Notes: generated by a model from the sequence alone, not told the origin. A DNA stretch of 64,000 bases from Anatilimnocola floriformis (GCF_024256385.1 NZ_JAMLFW010000001.1:1240001-1304000), one strand, 5' to 3'. Shown: positions 37,176-46,735, counted from the stretch's first letter. Translations and numbers: made by a program.

Positions 37176-37706
37176 ACAGCTTCGCCCTCTCATGAACATG
37201 CCTCTTTCGGGTTGCCGGAATATAACAGGTTATGCAATCTTTCGCGTCGTCTATAAATCTTTAAGTAACAACTACTTAATCCAAAAATCAGTGGTTATAT
37301 CGGCTCTTGTGTATAACCTTTTATAATGCTCAATTCGGGTGGGTCGAATCGCCGCTGAACAGTCTGCAAAACATCTCATCGCGACTCTTCGCAACGCCGC
37401 TCGATTTCCCCGCCAACCGCCCATCCGGCAAAAACCAGTAGACACCGCCGCTCAGACAACTCAGGTCTGAGCATTTCGGCAAAGTAGCCATTCACGCCAG
37501 TGACGCTGTCATCGGCCTTTTCTCTCTCCCCTCGCCCCGTTTCGGGGAGAGGGGTCGGGGGTGAGGGGATAATGCGCGAGTTTGACTCAATTTTCTGGCG
37601 AACTGTTCGGCAATCCATAGTGCGTGCTCATTAGCACACTCTCGCTTCGGTTCACCCCTCACCCCCAGCCCCTCTCCCCGAAGCGGGGCGAGGGGAGCAG
37701 GAAAGG
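37176..37706. other. Intergenic region with inverted repeat family D, no gene seen
   Basis: About 530 bases. The first 150 are AT-rich and hold nothing recognised. The G/C-tract inverted repeat at 37528-37696 occupies the second half. Confidence 0.55.
37528..37696. repeat. Inverted repeat pair, family D (CCCCTC/GAGGGG-rich)
   Basis: The arm at 37528-37569 (CTCGCCCCGTTTCGGGGAGA core) is the imperfect reverse complement of 37652-37696 (CCCCTCTCCCCGAAGCGGGG core). They enclose about 80 bases. The arms also contain internal CCCCG/CGGGG hairpins. Similar sequences occur in the intergenic DNA of many GC-rich bacteria (from memory). The right arm ends just upstream of the start at 37707. Confidence 0.75.
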
Positions 37707-38111
37707 ATGCTGCCTGCCGAGCGCTCACGATGCATGCATTGCCAGCGTGAACGGTTACTCAGCAAAACCGTGGTCGCGACAATGTTGTCGCTCGTCTCTG
37801 CAAAGTCGAATCTGCCCCGCGTTCTCTCGACGGCAACGTATTCGGCCGTGGGATTGGCAATCATCGCTTTGGGCGCGCTTCCTCTTCTATTTTTGACGAT
37901 GTTGCTCGCAAATGGCGCCGAATCCGATCCGTTGGTGTGGGCGGCCACCCTCCTCGTGGGTTCCTTCGAACTCTTGGGGGCGATGCTCATCGCCTATGGT
38001 TGGGGCCGGTCGCGAGCCACGTGGCACGTCGTGATATTCCTTGGGGTACTATGGGCAGGCTTGATCGCCACTTACTTCGGCTGGTGGGTCTTGGCGGGCA
38101 TCACACACTAG
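37707..38111 (+). CDS. Small membrane protein of unknown function
   Basis: 134 residues, or 109 if the ATG at 37782 is used. Three hydrophobic segments (GLAIIALGALPLLFLTMLLA, WAATLLVGSFELLGAMLIAY, VVIFLGVLWAGLIATYFGWW). No motif recognised. The start is uncertain: upstream lies the right arm of repeat family D. The DUF2750 gene begins 17 bases after the stop. Confidence 0.5.
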   Translation: MLPAERSRCMHCQRERLLSKTVVATMLSLVSAKSNLPRVLSTATYSAVGLAIIALGALPLLFLTMLLANGAESDPLVWAATLLVGSFELLGAMLIAYGWGRSRATWHVVIFLGVLWAGLIATYFGWWVLAGITH

Positions 38112-38128
38112 AACGCGCTGGACTGCGT

Positions 38129-38509
38129 ATGCATCCCGATAAAATCAAAAACGTCCTCGCAAAAGATGCGCGCGGCAGATACGACTACTTTGTGAGTAAG
38201 GTTGCGGACTTCGAGACAGTGTGGGGACTGAAACTCGATAAGTGGGTCATGGTGGCCGACGGCGGAGGACGTCCCGCTGCACCATTTTGGCCCGAAGAAG
38301 AATTCGCGAAGTTGTGCGCCACAGATTCGTTCGCTGGCGCGGTGGCTGCGAGCATTCCGCTGGATCAGTTCCTGGAGCGTTGGCTTCCCGGACTTGAGCG
38401 CGATGGTTACTTGGTCGCCATATTTCCGAAGCCGAATAACCAAGGTACGTTGCGTTTGCCGTCGCAATTGCGAACGGATATTAAGTGCGAACTCGAACTC
38501 TACGATTAA
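38129..38509 (+). CDS. DUF2750 domain-containing protein
   Basis: 126 residues from the ATG at 38129. The family pattern is evident: RYDYFVSKVADFETVWGLK, then a Trp/Pro segment PFWPEEEFAKLCA, IPLDQFLERWLPGLERDGYLVAIFP, and a C-terminal LPSQLRTDIKCELELYD. DUF2750 proteins are small soluble proteins of unknown function, often in accessory or immunity-like regions. It lies in such a region here, without a recognisable toxin nearby. Confidence 0.82.
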   Translation: MHPDKIKNVLAKDARGRYDYFVSKVADFETVWGLKLDKWVMVADGGGRPAAPFWPEEEFAKLCATDSFAGAVAASIPLDQFLERWLPGLERDGYLVAIFPKPNNQGTLRLPSQLRTDIKCELELYD

Positions 38510-38685
38510 CTCGCAGTTTGGTCGCGGCGCCACTTCTATTCACAGGCCCGAAAGGTCTAACCTAAAGCAGCCCTGGGTTTTCTCGACCTTACGGGGTTCA
38601 GCACCACTGCCATCGAACAGGTCGAGCGGCATTTGCGATCACTTACTCAAGGACAGAACGACAAAATTATTCGAATAGGATTTTA

Positions 38686-39042
38686 ATGATTATTTTTGGA
38701 CAAGCCGACGAGCTGAAATATAGCATGCAATCATGGGGGGTTTACCTACTGCTTGAAGATGCACTTTACTGCTCTTCGTCTGACATAAAGGTTAGCAGAG
38801 CACTGCAGATGGGAATAGACATCTGCGGCCTGGACGTTGAATTATTGGATCGCGATTTAGGGCTCCGCGTAGCCGATGCGATCAGAATAGTAGCCCGCGC
38901 AACCGCAGACGGGAAACCACTTCCCGGCATGCGATGGCAAGAAAAGTTAATTCCAGAGAAACATGAGCTTTATCAACGCAGAGCAAAAGAAATCGCAGAT
39001 GCTGCAGAAAGGTTTTTGCAGAATCGTGCAGCTACTAAATAG
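38686..39042 (+). CDS. Hypothetical protein
   Basis: 118 residues, soluble, AT-richer than core genes. AGGA lies eight bases before the ATG. The N-terminal half (MIIFGQADELKYSMQSWGVY) looks beta-rich; the C-terminal third is a charged helix (KHELYQRRAKEIADAAERF). No family recognised. Probable accessory gene. Confidence 0.55.
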   Translation: MIIFGQADELKYSMQSWGVYLLLEDALYCSSSDIKVSRALQMGIDICGLDVELLDRDLGLRVADAIRIVARATADGKPLPGMRWQEKLIPEKHELYQRRAKEIADAAERFLQNRAATK

Positions 39043-39482
39043 ACCGACTGGCGCACGACGCATCTAAATTTAGATTGACTGCGCTGCTTCCGTTGTGCTT
39101 AGCGCGCAAGGGTACTCATACACTGGAGACCAGGTGCGCTTGTCGCGGTACCTTCCCGCAATCGACTCTCGACAGTCGCCTGGGGCTAGTCGATTACAGC
39201 CGTCCCTGTAGGGCTTCGAAATTCTATCGGCTGGGAACGCAAGTGGCGCTGCGCGGTCTCACGCCACTGCGTTCTGCAGGACTGCATGGCAACTTGGTTG
39301 GCGCTGTCACATACTCCGAGTTCACAGGTAGAGACATTAGAGCTTGTGAGAAGTCCGTCAGGGCGGTTACCGACCCGGCCCTACTTGCGTGACGAACTCC
39401 GCCCGCGTTGACAATCTCGCTCACCCCGACCGAAAATTTTCAGTGCGCCGTTCCGTTTGTCGAACGCACTTTGGAGTCTGTG
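39043..39482. other. Intergenic region, no supported gene
   Basis: 440 bases. A 105-codon frame (39075-39392) has an arginine/serine-rich composition and no ribosome-binding site, so I do not accept it. No repeat of the families seen elsewhere in this window is present. Confidence 0.5.
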
Positions 39483-40184
39483 ATGACTGATCGTTTTCGA
39501 TGCCTGCTAGTTTCCCTGCTTACACTGGCGATGAGCAGCACGGCGTTGTTCGCCCAGACGCTGGACGTGGACGACGTCGAGTTGGCGACGCAACTTTCGC
39601 GCAATTATGAGGAACTCACGCGCCGGGGGCGGTACGACGAAGCCGTCGCCGCTGCCGAGCAATATGCGAAGTTATTGCTCTCCCGCTATCCCAAGGATGA
39701 CCATTTCAAAGCCTCGCTCTTTCTGGCGGAGGGTTATGGCTACCAGGGGAAGTACAAAGAAGCGATCGAGCAATGGGACCTCACCATGGCTCGGTTGCGG
39801 GCTTCGCGGCCTCGTGATGAAGCGCACCGGCAGTTGTTTGTCGTGGTGTATGGCGATGCCATACGCGGCACGGGAGTGTGCTATGACCGGCTGGGCGACA
39901 AGCAGCAAGCACTGAAGCAATACGAGTTGTACGTTGCGTATTGGGAGCAAGCCGATCATCCGAACGCCCGCATGTTTCTCGCGCAGGCCAAGGTCGCCAT
40001 CGCCGATAGTTATCGAATGCGCGGCGAGTCGAAGCGCGGCTTGACGCCGATTGCCGAGGCCTTGCAAGTGCTCGTGCCGCTTGGTCGGGCCGAACCGCCA
40101 ACGGGAGAAGCGAATCGCATTCTCTCCGAAGCTGCACATCGGCGGCACGCTCGATTTGGATCTGGATCGTTTCGATTTGGCTGA
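39483..40184 (+). CDS. TPR-CHAT protein, N-terminal part (broken by frameshift near 40130)
   Basis: 233 residues beginning with a signal peptide (MTDRFRCLLVSLLTLAMSSTALFAQ) and running through TPR-like helices (RGRYDEAVAAAEQYAKLLL, QGKYKEAIEQW, GDKQQALKQYELYVAYWEQA). After GEANRILSE, around 40130, the frame turns into arginine-rich nonsense and stops at 40184. The homologous continuation (LHIGGTLDLDLDRFDLAEAKYRAALQLR, described in pieces) is one base forward in the next frame. So this and the ORF to 42516 are one gene with a +1 frameshift, by mutation, sequencing error or programmed shift. Confidence 0.75.
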   Translation: MTDRFRCLLVSLLTLAMSSTALFAQTLDVDDVELATQLSRNYEELTRRGRYDEAVAAAEQYAKLLLSRYPKDDHFKASLFLAEGYGYQGKYKEAIEQWDLTMARLRASRPRDEAHRQLFVVVYGDAIRGTGVCYDRLGDKQQALKQYELYVAYWEQADHPNARMFLAQAKVAIADSYRMRGESKRGLTPIAEALQVLVPLGRAEPPTGEANRILSEAAHRRHARFGSGSFRFG

Positions 40185-42516
40185 AGCGAAGTATCGCGCC
40201 GCGCTGCAACTGCGCATCGCACGTCACGGTTTGACACACATCGACACGGCGACCGTTCTCGACAGCATCGTTCGTTTGTATGCAGCGCAAGGGCGCTGGC
40301 AAGAAGCGGAAACCTTTTGTCGCTATGAGCTCGCCGCCTATGAGAAGAGCGCCGGCAAGGATCACATTGAAACCACCAAGGCCACATTGCGGATGGCGAA
40401 CGTACTGACTGGGCTAGGGCGCGCCTCCGAAGCCGAGGTGCTGGCGCGGCAAGTGGTCGACCGCCTTACCAAGGAGTTCGGCGCCGACAACTCTAACTTG
40501 ACCCAGCCCCGACACGAATTGTGCAAAGCGCTTTTTCAACAAGAAAAATTTGCAGAGCTCGAGCCGCTGTTGCGGCAGAACATCGCCGCGCAGGAAAAGT
40601 CCTTGGCGCCCAACAGCGCGAATCTGGTCGCTGGAATCACGATGTTGTCGTATGCAGTATTGAACCAAGGACGAAGCCAGGAAGCGCTCGATTTGCTGAA
40701 TCGACTAGCGGAAGTTCATGAGCGCAGCCCACTGTCGCCGCAGAGCCTGGAAAATCTGCTCGGCACTCGGGCTGCGGCGCTGTGGATGTTGGGACAAAAG
40801 GAAGCGGCGGTCGCCGAACTCGCCAGGTCTCAGGATCAAACCGAGTTGCTGCAAACTTTTTCGCCGGGGGCCGAGCGCGAACGGGCGGAAATGTTTCTCA
40901 GCCGCTCGACCGGTTACGAGTTAGCCATCGATTGGCAAGCGCAACTAAAAAACATTCCCCAATTGTTTGCTGCCATGGAACGAGCTAAGGCCCGCACCTT
41001 TTTGGATGAATTGAAACTGAAAAATATCGACTTGCTGGCCGGTATATCGCCACAGGACCGGCAGTTGTTAACACAGCAGGAAGAAAAGTTGCGCCGCGAA
41101 CTGACCGCAGTCGAGACACGCTTCAATGAACTCCCCGAGCTACCACCCATCGCGCCGGCTGCCGAAATGCAGAAGCGAAAGGATGCTGCGGCCGAAGTGC
41201 TCGCCGCCAGAGACGCGTTGTATCAGCATTTTGCTCGGCTTCGTTCGGCGAGCCCGGTCTATCGCGAATTAATCCAGAGTAAGACGGGGAACGTGACGCT
41301 CGAGCAGGTGCAGGGGCGACTCGGCGAAGGAGAGCTCTTGTTGAGTTACTCGGTCGGCGAGAACCAATCGTACGTTGTCTGCGTGCGAAAGGATTCCGCG
41401 CAATTCCATCGCCTGGAACTCGACGAAGCAACGGCGAAGACGTTGGGAGCGAGAGCCGGAGATTTAAACGACGAAACCTTAGTCACTACCCTGCTCGACA
41501 AAACAGCCGGCGTGCTCGGCATGATTTCGAATCCAAAACGCAAGAGTGAAGATGCCAGCGGCAAGCTCGCCGCGCTCTGGACTGCGCTGATTCCGGCGGC
41601 AGAAAAAGCTCAAATCACCAGCGGCGAGGTAAAGCGGCTCGTTATCATTCCCGACGGCGCGCTGGCGCTGCTGCCGTTTGAAACATTGGTTGTCGAGAAC
41701 GACACCAAGCCGCAGTACTTGCTCGATGTTGGTCCGCCGATCGCTTACGCTCCGTCCGCAGCGGTGCTGCTGAACCTGGTTGATCGGCCTGTGGTTTCGG
41801 CGACGGATCTGAAACTGTTTACGCTGGGCGATCCCACTTACGCGCCGCCAGTTGCCGCCGATCCGCTCGATCGCACGCTGGCTGCTGTACGCACGATCGA
41901 TCGGTTTCGGGCCGGACTCTCGCGCCTGCCGTTCACCGCGCAGGAATCGAGTTGGGTGCGGCAACACCTGGAAAAGATCGGCTTTTCCACGGTAAGAGTC
42001 ACCGAAGCCAAGGCCACCGAAGCGGCCATTCGTCAGCACGCACCTGGCAAGCAGATCATTCACTTCGCCTGCCACGGCATGGCCGATCAGAGCTACGGCA
42101 ACTTCTTCGGCTCATTGGCTATCGCGCCAGGCCGCGCAGGAGATTCACGCGACGACGGCTTTTTGTCGATGGCGGAAATCTACGATCTCGATCTCACCGG
42201 CTGCGAACTGGCGATCCTCAGCGCTTGCGAAACCAACTACGGTCCCCAACAAAAAGGGGAAGGCGTATGGGCTCTCTCACGCGGCTTTCTCGTAGCCGGC
42301 AGCCGCCGCGTGGTCGCCAGCAACTGGGTCGTCGACGATCGCGCCGGCGCGACCCTCATCAGCCTCTTCGCCGGCCACCTGGCCCTCGCCGGCAAAGATT
42401 CAACCGCCCGCGACTACGCCACCGCTCTGCATAAGGCGAAGAAAGAAGTCCGTAAGGATGAACGCTGGCAACAGCCGTTTTATTGGAGCAGCTTGGTGCT
42501 GGTAGGGCCGAAGTAG
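40051..42516 (+). CDS. TPR-CHAT domain protein, C-terminal part (frameshifted continuation)
   Basis: The open frame has a TTG at 40051, but protein-like sequence starts only near 40129, so no independent start is convincing. It holds several TPR-like repeats (RFDLAEAKYRAALQLR, QGRWQEAETFCRYEL, GRASEAEVLARQVV, QGRSQEALDLLNRL) and a C-terminal CHAT domain of about 300 residues. The caspase-like dyad is intact: His in IIHFACHGMAD and Cys in LAILSACETNYG, followed by EGVWALSRGFLVAGSRRVVAS. CHAT proteases cut partner proteins in defence or stress pathways. With the N-terminal signal peptide the full protein would be exported, which is unusual for defence CHAT proteins. Confidence 0.82.
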   Translation: MPRPCKCSCRLVGPNRQREKRIAFSPKLHIGGTLDLDLDRFDLAEAKYRAALQLRIARHGLTHIDTATVLDSIVRLYAAQGRWQEAETFCRYELAAYEKSAGKDHIETTKATLRMANVLTGLGRASEAEVLARQVVDRLTKEFGADNSNLTQPRHELCKALFQQEKFAELEPLLRQNIAAQEKSLAPNSANLVAGITMLSYAVLNQGRSQEALDLLNRLAEVHERSPLSPQSLENLLGTRAAALWMLGQKEAAVAELARSQDQTELLQTFSPGAERERAEMFLSRSTGYELAIDWQAQLKNIPQLFAAMERAKARTFLDELKLKNIDLLAGISPQDRQLLTQQEEKLRRELTAVETRFNELPELPPIAPAAEMQKRKDAAAEVLAARDALYQHFARLRSASPVYRELIQSKTGNVTLEQVQGRLGEGELLLSYSVGENQSYVVCVRKDSAQFHRLELDEATAKTLGARAGDLNDETLVTTLLDKTAGVLGMISNPKRKSEDASGKLAALWTALIPAAEKAQITSGEVKRLVIIPDGALALLPFETLVVENDTKPQYLLDVGPPIAYAPSAAVLLNLVDRPVVSATDLKLFTLGDPTYAPPVAADPLDRTLAAVRTIDRFRAGLSRLPFTAQESSWVRQHLEKIGFSTVRVTEAKATEAAIRQHAPGKQIIHFACHGMADQSYGNFFGSLAIAPGRAGDSRDDGFLSMAEIYDLDLTGCELAILSACETNYGPQQKGEGVWALSRGFLVAGSRRVVASNWVVDDRAGATLISLFAGHLALAGKDSTARDYATALHKAKKEVRKDERWQQPFYWSSLVLVGPK

Positions 42517-42540
42517 GGCGCGGAAGCAGGGAGTTGCCAC

Positions 42541-42954
42541 GTGAGCTTTGAGAACGAATCGCAAGAGCTTTTTAATAATCGGCTTTATGAGATGTTGCCT
42601 CGAGCCGCGAAATGGCTTGACGATGAACTGCGGCTTGTTGCCGACCCGAGGGAGATTGTCGGCGTCTGGAAAGGGACAACATTTCGCAACGCTCGCGATG
42701 CTGGGAAGTTCACCATCCGTGCTGGTGGCGTCATGGAGCGAGTGTTCTTTTCCACGCGCGAGTGGCGAGTGCAGTTCGAGTGGCGATTAGTCTCGCCGGG
42801 GACTGTAGTTGTGTTCGATACCGCGATGCCGAAAGTGCTTCATCCTGGCGAATTTCTCGGCGCAATATTCCCCTTTGTGTTCATCGGGAGAAAGGGGCAT
42901 TGCATTCTGATGCACGAAGACACGAGCATGTTCTACGTTTTGGCGCGCGAGTGA
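42541..42954 (+). CDS. Hypothetical protein
   Basis: 137 residues with a GTG start and GGGAG about ten bases upstream. Soluble and beta-rich (GVWKGTTFRNARDAGKFTIR, REWRVQFEWRLVSPGTVVVF). No known family. It begins 24 bases after the CHAT gene stop and precedes the tandem secreted paralogues, all in the same direction. Confidence 0.6.
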   Translation: MSFENESQELFNNRLYEMLPRAAKWLDDELRLVADPREIVGVWKGTTFRNARDAGKFTIRAGGVMERVFFSTREWRVQFEWRLVSPGTVVVFDTAMPKVLHPGEFLGAIFPFVFIGRKGHCILMHEDTSMFYVLARE

Positions 42955-42992
42955 CATTCATCTATTTACTGAACGCGACTGAAGGAGTAGCG

Positions 42993-43601
42993 ATGAACAC
43001 ACTATTGTTGCATACATTTGCCGTGTGGCTTTGCATTGGCATCTGGTACTCTGGGGCGTCTGCCATGCCTCCAAAGATTAAAATATCACTATCGGTCCCA
43101 TTTGATACGGAAGTGGGGGCCTGCTTGGGTATTTTCGTGGACATAACGAACGATGGCGATGAAGCCATCACCATTTTCGACCGCAAGTTCATCGGCATGA
43201 ATGGCTTTGAGTCAGCCCATTTGTTGATTTATGACCTCGACGGGAAACTTTTGGGCAACTCAACGATGTCTCATGCAGGTGGTTCTTTCGCAAATCCGGA
43301 TAAGCACTGGTGGGAACATCTGGGACCCGGGAAGACAGTCCGATCTTCTATCACCGGGCCGACAGCACAACTGGGGAAATTTCGCGGCGATATTAAGGAT
43401 CGAGTTGACCTGAAGCCGGGCTTCTACGAAGCCGAGGTGGTGCTGCTCGACCGCTTTTTCAGTAATCCGCCAGATTTTTCAGCAGCCAACGATTCCCTTC
43501 GAACTCGAACCTTCGAGGGATGGCACTCTCAATTCAGCGAAGCGGTAGTTGTCCGCTCGGACCGCGCTAAGTTCAAAATCGTACCGAGGAAGGACAAATA
43601 G
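42993..43601 (+). CDS. Secreted protein of tandem pair, copy 1
   Basis: 202 residues from the ATG at 42993, preceded by AAGGAG. Signal peptide MNTLLLHTFAVWLCIGIWYSGASA, then an immunoglobulin-like beta domain. NGFESAHLLIYDLDGKLLGN, GGSFANPDKHWWEHL and YEAEVVLLDRFFS are shared nearly word for word with the next gene. Probably extracytoplasmic. No function known. The pair arose by tandem duplication. Confidence 0.72.
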   Translation: MNTLLLHTFAVWLCIGIWYSGASAMPPKIKISLSVPFDTEVGACLGIFVDITNDGDEAITIFDRKFIGMNGFESAHLLIYDLDGKLLGNSTMSHAGGSFANPDKHWWEHLGPGKTVRSSITGPTAQLGKFRGDIKDRVDLKPGFYEAEVVLLDRFFSNPPDFSAANDSLRTRTFEGWHSQFSEAVVVRSDRAKFKIVPRKDK

Positions 43602-43686
43602 AAAAGGTCGGTCAGGTCGCCTGATCGAGTTGGATCGCTTGAGAGTTCATTGCCCCAATTAGTCACGGCTACAGGAACTAGACAAC

Positions 43687-44325
43687 ATGCTAAAACATAT
43701 GGTGGCCGGCTTTGCTTTAACGCTGTTGTTTTTGGCCAACAGCACGAATGCAGCGCCGCCGGTAGTGATTAAAATCGCCTGCGCCAATCCTGAAGTTAAT
43801 TTGGGCGCCGCACTCGGAGTGACTGCTAAGATAACCAACGAGAGCCAAAAAGATATCATGGTCTTCGATTCGGCGTTCGTTGGGATTCACGGCTTTGAAT
43901 CGGCGCACTTGCTGATTTATGGCAAGGATGGGAAATACGTCGGCAATTCCACGCTATCCAAAGAAGGTGGTTCGTTTGCCTATCCTGGCGCCAATTGGTG
44001 GACAAAATTGCCTGCTGGGGCGTCCTGCAGCGGGGCTATCGCGGGGCCAACTCTGGTTATATACAAGGATCGCATGTGGAACAAATCGATACTAGCTCCA
44101 GGCGAATACCAAGCCGAGGTGGTGCTGTTGGATCGTTTTTTTAGCGATGTTCCTTCGGACATTCCAGATGCAGGCGACCATGCCAAAATGCAAGAAGTAA
44201 TGCTGGAGTGGTGCAAGGGCTTTAAAGAAAAGGTCGTCGTGCGTTCTAATCGAATTTCGTTCAAGTTGGTTGCACCACAAGCTACGAGCGAGGAACTCGC
44301 ACCAGTGATCCCCGGCTTCGACTAA
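43687..44325 (+). CDS. Secreted protein of tandem pair, copy 2
   Basis: 212 residues with a signal peptide (MLKHMVAGFALTLLFLANSTNA). It shares HGFESAHLLIYGKDGKYVGN, GGSFAYPGANWWTKL and YQAEVVLLDRFFSDVP with copy 1 and is clearly paralogous, but differs at the extreme C-terminus (ATSEELAPVIPGFD). Gap to copy 1 is 85 bases, containing a GTCGGTCAGGTC tag. Confidence 0.72.
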   Translation: MLKHMVAGFALTLLFLANSTNAAPPVVIKIACANPEVNLGAALGVTAKITNESQKDIMVFDSAFVGIHGFESAHLLIYGKDGKYVGNSTLSKEGGSFAYPGANWWTKLPAGASCSGAIAGPTLVIYKDRMWNKSILAPGEYQAEVVLLDRFFSDVPSDIPDAGDHAKMQEVMLEWCKGFKEKVVVRSNRISFKLVAPQATSEELAPVIPGFD

Positions 44326-44474
44326 CAAGAGCCAAGGTAGGGTCGGTACTCCGCCCTGTCCGCCGTCGCCTGTGACAGTCCGATCACGGATTTCGCCTGG
44401 TCGTTGGTTGTGGGACCAATCGCGAATATTGCTGACGTAGTAAAGAAGTGCTCAAGAAGAAAGGCGAAACGATT

Positions 44475-44660
44475 ATGTTGCAGTTAGAGCCGACTGCGCT
44501 CCCGATCCGCAACAATACGACGTATTCGGGCAATCGACAATTTACGCTGACCGCTACTGGCGCCGCTCCGCCGCCGGGTGCAACAAATAATGTCAGTGTT
44601 TCGCCGACCAATGGCACGGCGACGATCACTATTTACGAAGATGAATGGTGGTTGGAGTAA
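44475..44660 (+). CDS. Very small beta-rich protein, possible Calx-beta-like fragment
   Basis: 61 residues from the ATG at 44475, or 70 from a GTG at 44448. The segment NRQFTLTATGAAPPPGAT and the ending NGTATITIYEDE resemble the edge strands of Calx-beta or similar repeats. No signal peptide. It ends two bases before the next gene's ATG, which favours real translation as the first gene of a pair. Could be a remnant. Confidence 0.4.
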   Translation: MLQLEPTALPIRNNTTYSGNRQFTLTATGAAPPPGATNNVSVSPTNGTATITIYEDEWWLE

Positions 44661-44662
44661 TC

Positions 44663-45847
44663 ATGGCCCGCGCACTTACGTTAGCTTTCCTGGCTTCGAT
44701 TGTCCTGGTATGCACGATAAGTACTGCGCATGCGCAGCCCAGGATCGCAGCGCTCGTGCCGCGTGCGGGCGGCGACAATGCGCTCAACTCGCACGGGTGG
44801 GCGCTCGAGCGTGATCCTGACCGAATCGTGCTGATGAGCCCGTCCAAGATTTCGCTGCACGCGAGGGCAAAAGGTGGATTACTTGAAACCGGCGAATCAG
44901 TCGTGGCGAACGAGCATGAGCTTTCTTATTTCACCATCGCAAACTTGGGAAACGCCCGATTTTTTCTACCCGACACCAATGGAACATCGTTCGCGGTTTT
45001 CGAGGCCAAACGGGAGCCAAATCCGCACCTCGAGCGTCTCAAGGACCTCACGTTTTCGCGGAAGTTCCGGCAAACCAATGGACTGTCGAATGGAGCGTCT
45101 GTCATCCTTACACTCCCGTCCGGTCCGCTGGCAGTTTTTCGCAGGGTTCATGAAGTTTCTTCGGTGCAATGGAATGCAGAGGCGCGAACCATCGAATCCG
45201 GTGGGAAGGCATGGGACGGCGATCAAAAGTGGCATACTTCACCCCTTCCTTCATTGAGTGCGCTTTGCACACTAGGGGATGGAGAGGCGCTCGTCGCCGC
45301 GCAACGTCTGGACTCTTCTGAAACTGGACGTTTGACCATCTTCCAAGCCTTTCCCGACAGGCTAGAGCCGCTCACTGTGACTACTGAAAAGCAGCACAAT
45401 GAAAAAGTTCGCCAGGGACTTCTCCTCTTGATGTCGCTCGCGTCGTCGCGAGATGGAAAGCTTGTCGTGGGCTGCGGCGGGGAGCAGGCAACTCTCTTTG
45501 AGTGCAATGAGAAGAAGGAGTTGACTCATCGCGGGCTTTATTGTTCTGCTATTGATAAAGACAACCACGGCTGGGCAACCGGCATTGAAGGTTTGGTTCG
45601 CCCACGACTGTGCGCGGTGGGCGATACCTGCGAAAGGATTGCTTTTGTCGATGAACTCGGCGGCGGTGTGTCGCTCTGTCGATATGACTTGACTACACGA
45701 AAATTGGTCCTCGTGCAGGCGGTTGATTTGAGCAAGTTGTTGTCGGATAAAGCGGGGACTCCCATCGCTGTAACATTTGCAGGGGAATATCTGCGAATTT
45801 CAACAACTCGCTACCAGCTGATCGAACTCGATTTTGAGAAGCGATAA
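44663..45847 (+). CDS. Secreted hypothetical protein
   Basis: 394 residues from the ATG at 44663 with GGAG upstream; the frame could begin at 44645. Signal peptide MARALTLAFLASIVLVCTISTAHA, then a beta-propeller-like series of strand pairs (GNARFFLPDTNGTSFAVFEA, CTLGDGEALVAAQRLD, VVGCGGEQATLFECNEKK). The spacing suggests a repeat-bladed fold, but no motif is decisive. Function unknown. Confidence 0.65.
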   Translation: MARALTLAFLASIVLVCTISTAHAQPRIAALVPRAGGDNALNSHGWALERDPDRIVLMSPSKISLHARAKGGLLETGESVVANEHELSYFTIANLGNARFFLPDTNGTSFAVFEAKREPNPHLERLKDLTFSRKFRQTNGLSNGASVILTLPSGPLAVFRRVHEVSSVQWNAEARTIESGGKAWDGDQKWHTSPLPSLSALCTLGDGEALVAAQRLDSSETGRLTIFQAFPDRLEPLTVTTEKQHNEKVRQGLLLLMSLASSRDGKLVVGCGGEQATLFECNEKKELTHRGLYCSAIDKDNHGWATGIEGLVRPRLCAVGDTCERIAFVDELGGGVSLCRYDLTTRKLVLVQAVDLSKLLSDKAGTPIAVTFAGEYLRISTTRYQLIELDFEKR

Positions 45848-46118
45848 TACCTATGTCGAGTACGCTTCAGCGACTGCAGGTGAGAGTAAGGTGTCAGGCA
45901 TCTTTTCAGTTGCCCTTCGCTTGCTGGTTGGGTATTTTTCCGCTTCATGGGAAGGCCGCGTCGGATGATGCTAGGTGCGTGGTGTACCGAGTTGTACCTG
46001 TCTACCCAATCACGTTCTGACTTAAAGATTCCCAAGAATTAGCCGAGGTAGGTCAGTTTGGTACTCCGCGCTGACTCAAAACCGGTCGTCTTTGAACTTT
46101 GAGTCCGACGAAGTTGGA

Positions 46119-46735
46119 CTATTCGGGCAACGTCGTCCCCGTCAGCTTTTGCAGCGCTTCAAGATACTTCGCGCGAGTTTGTTGTGCCACTTCATCCGGC
46201 AAATGCGGTGGTGGGCTGTTTTTGTCCCAGGTGGTCGTTTCGAGCCATTCGCGGAGGAATTGTTTGTCGAAGGAGGGTTGCGGGCCGCCGGGGTGGTAGC
46301 GGTCGGCGGGCCAGAAGCGGCTGCTGTCGGGGGTGAGGACTTCGTCGCAGAGGATCAGCTTGCCTTCGTACCAGCACCATTCGAGTTTAGTGTCGGCGAT
46401 GATCACGCCGTGGGCCAGCGCGTGGGCGGCGGCGCGGGTGTAGACGTCGAGCGTGAGGCGTTTTAGTTCGGCGGCTGTTTCTTGGCCGATGAGGTTAGCC
46501 ATCTCGGCAAACGAGATGTTGATGTCGTGGCCGCTTTCTTCCTTGGTCGCGGGTGTGAAGATCGGCTCGGGGAGTTTGTCGCACTGCTTCAAGCCGGGGG
46601 GCAGGGCCACGCCGCAGACGGCCTGGTTTTGGCGGTATTCTTTCCAGCCGCTCCCTTCGAGGTAGCCGCGGACGACGCACTCGATGGGGACGATTCGGGC
46701 TTTGCGGCAGATCATCGAGCGGCCTCGCAGCGGCT
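46119..46735 (-). pseudogene. Truncated purC copy (5' third missing)
   Basis: From PLRGRSMICRKARIVP to the C-terminus this region matches the intact PurC at 48326-49216 almost residue for residue, at roughly 94 percent nucleotide identity by eye. It lacks the first 92 or so residues, which carry the nucleotide-binding N-terminal part, and has substitutions such as Trp replaced by Cys in WCWYEGK. Homology ends near 46731. An ATG at 46748 leaves a 209-codon open frame, but the product could not be a complete enzyme. It follows a gene-poor gap and precedes the secreted gene at 46883. Confidence 0.88.

Noticed and set aside
45811-46035. 75-codon minus-strand ORF with a GLPMKRKNTQPASEGQ segment, possible transposase remnant
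   Set aside because: The similarity is too short and vague; no catalytic residues or terminal inverted repeats could be found.
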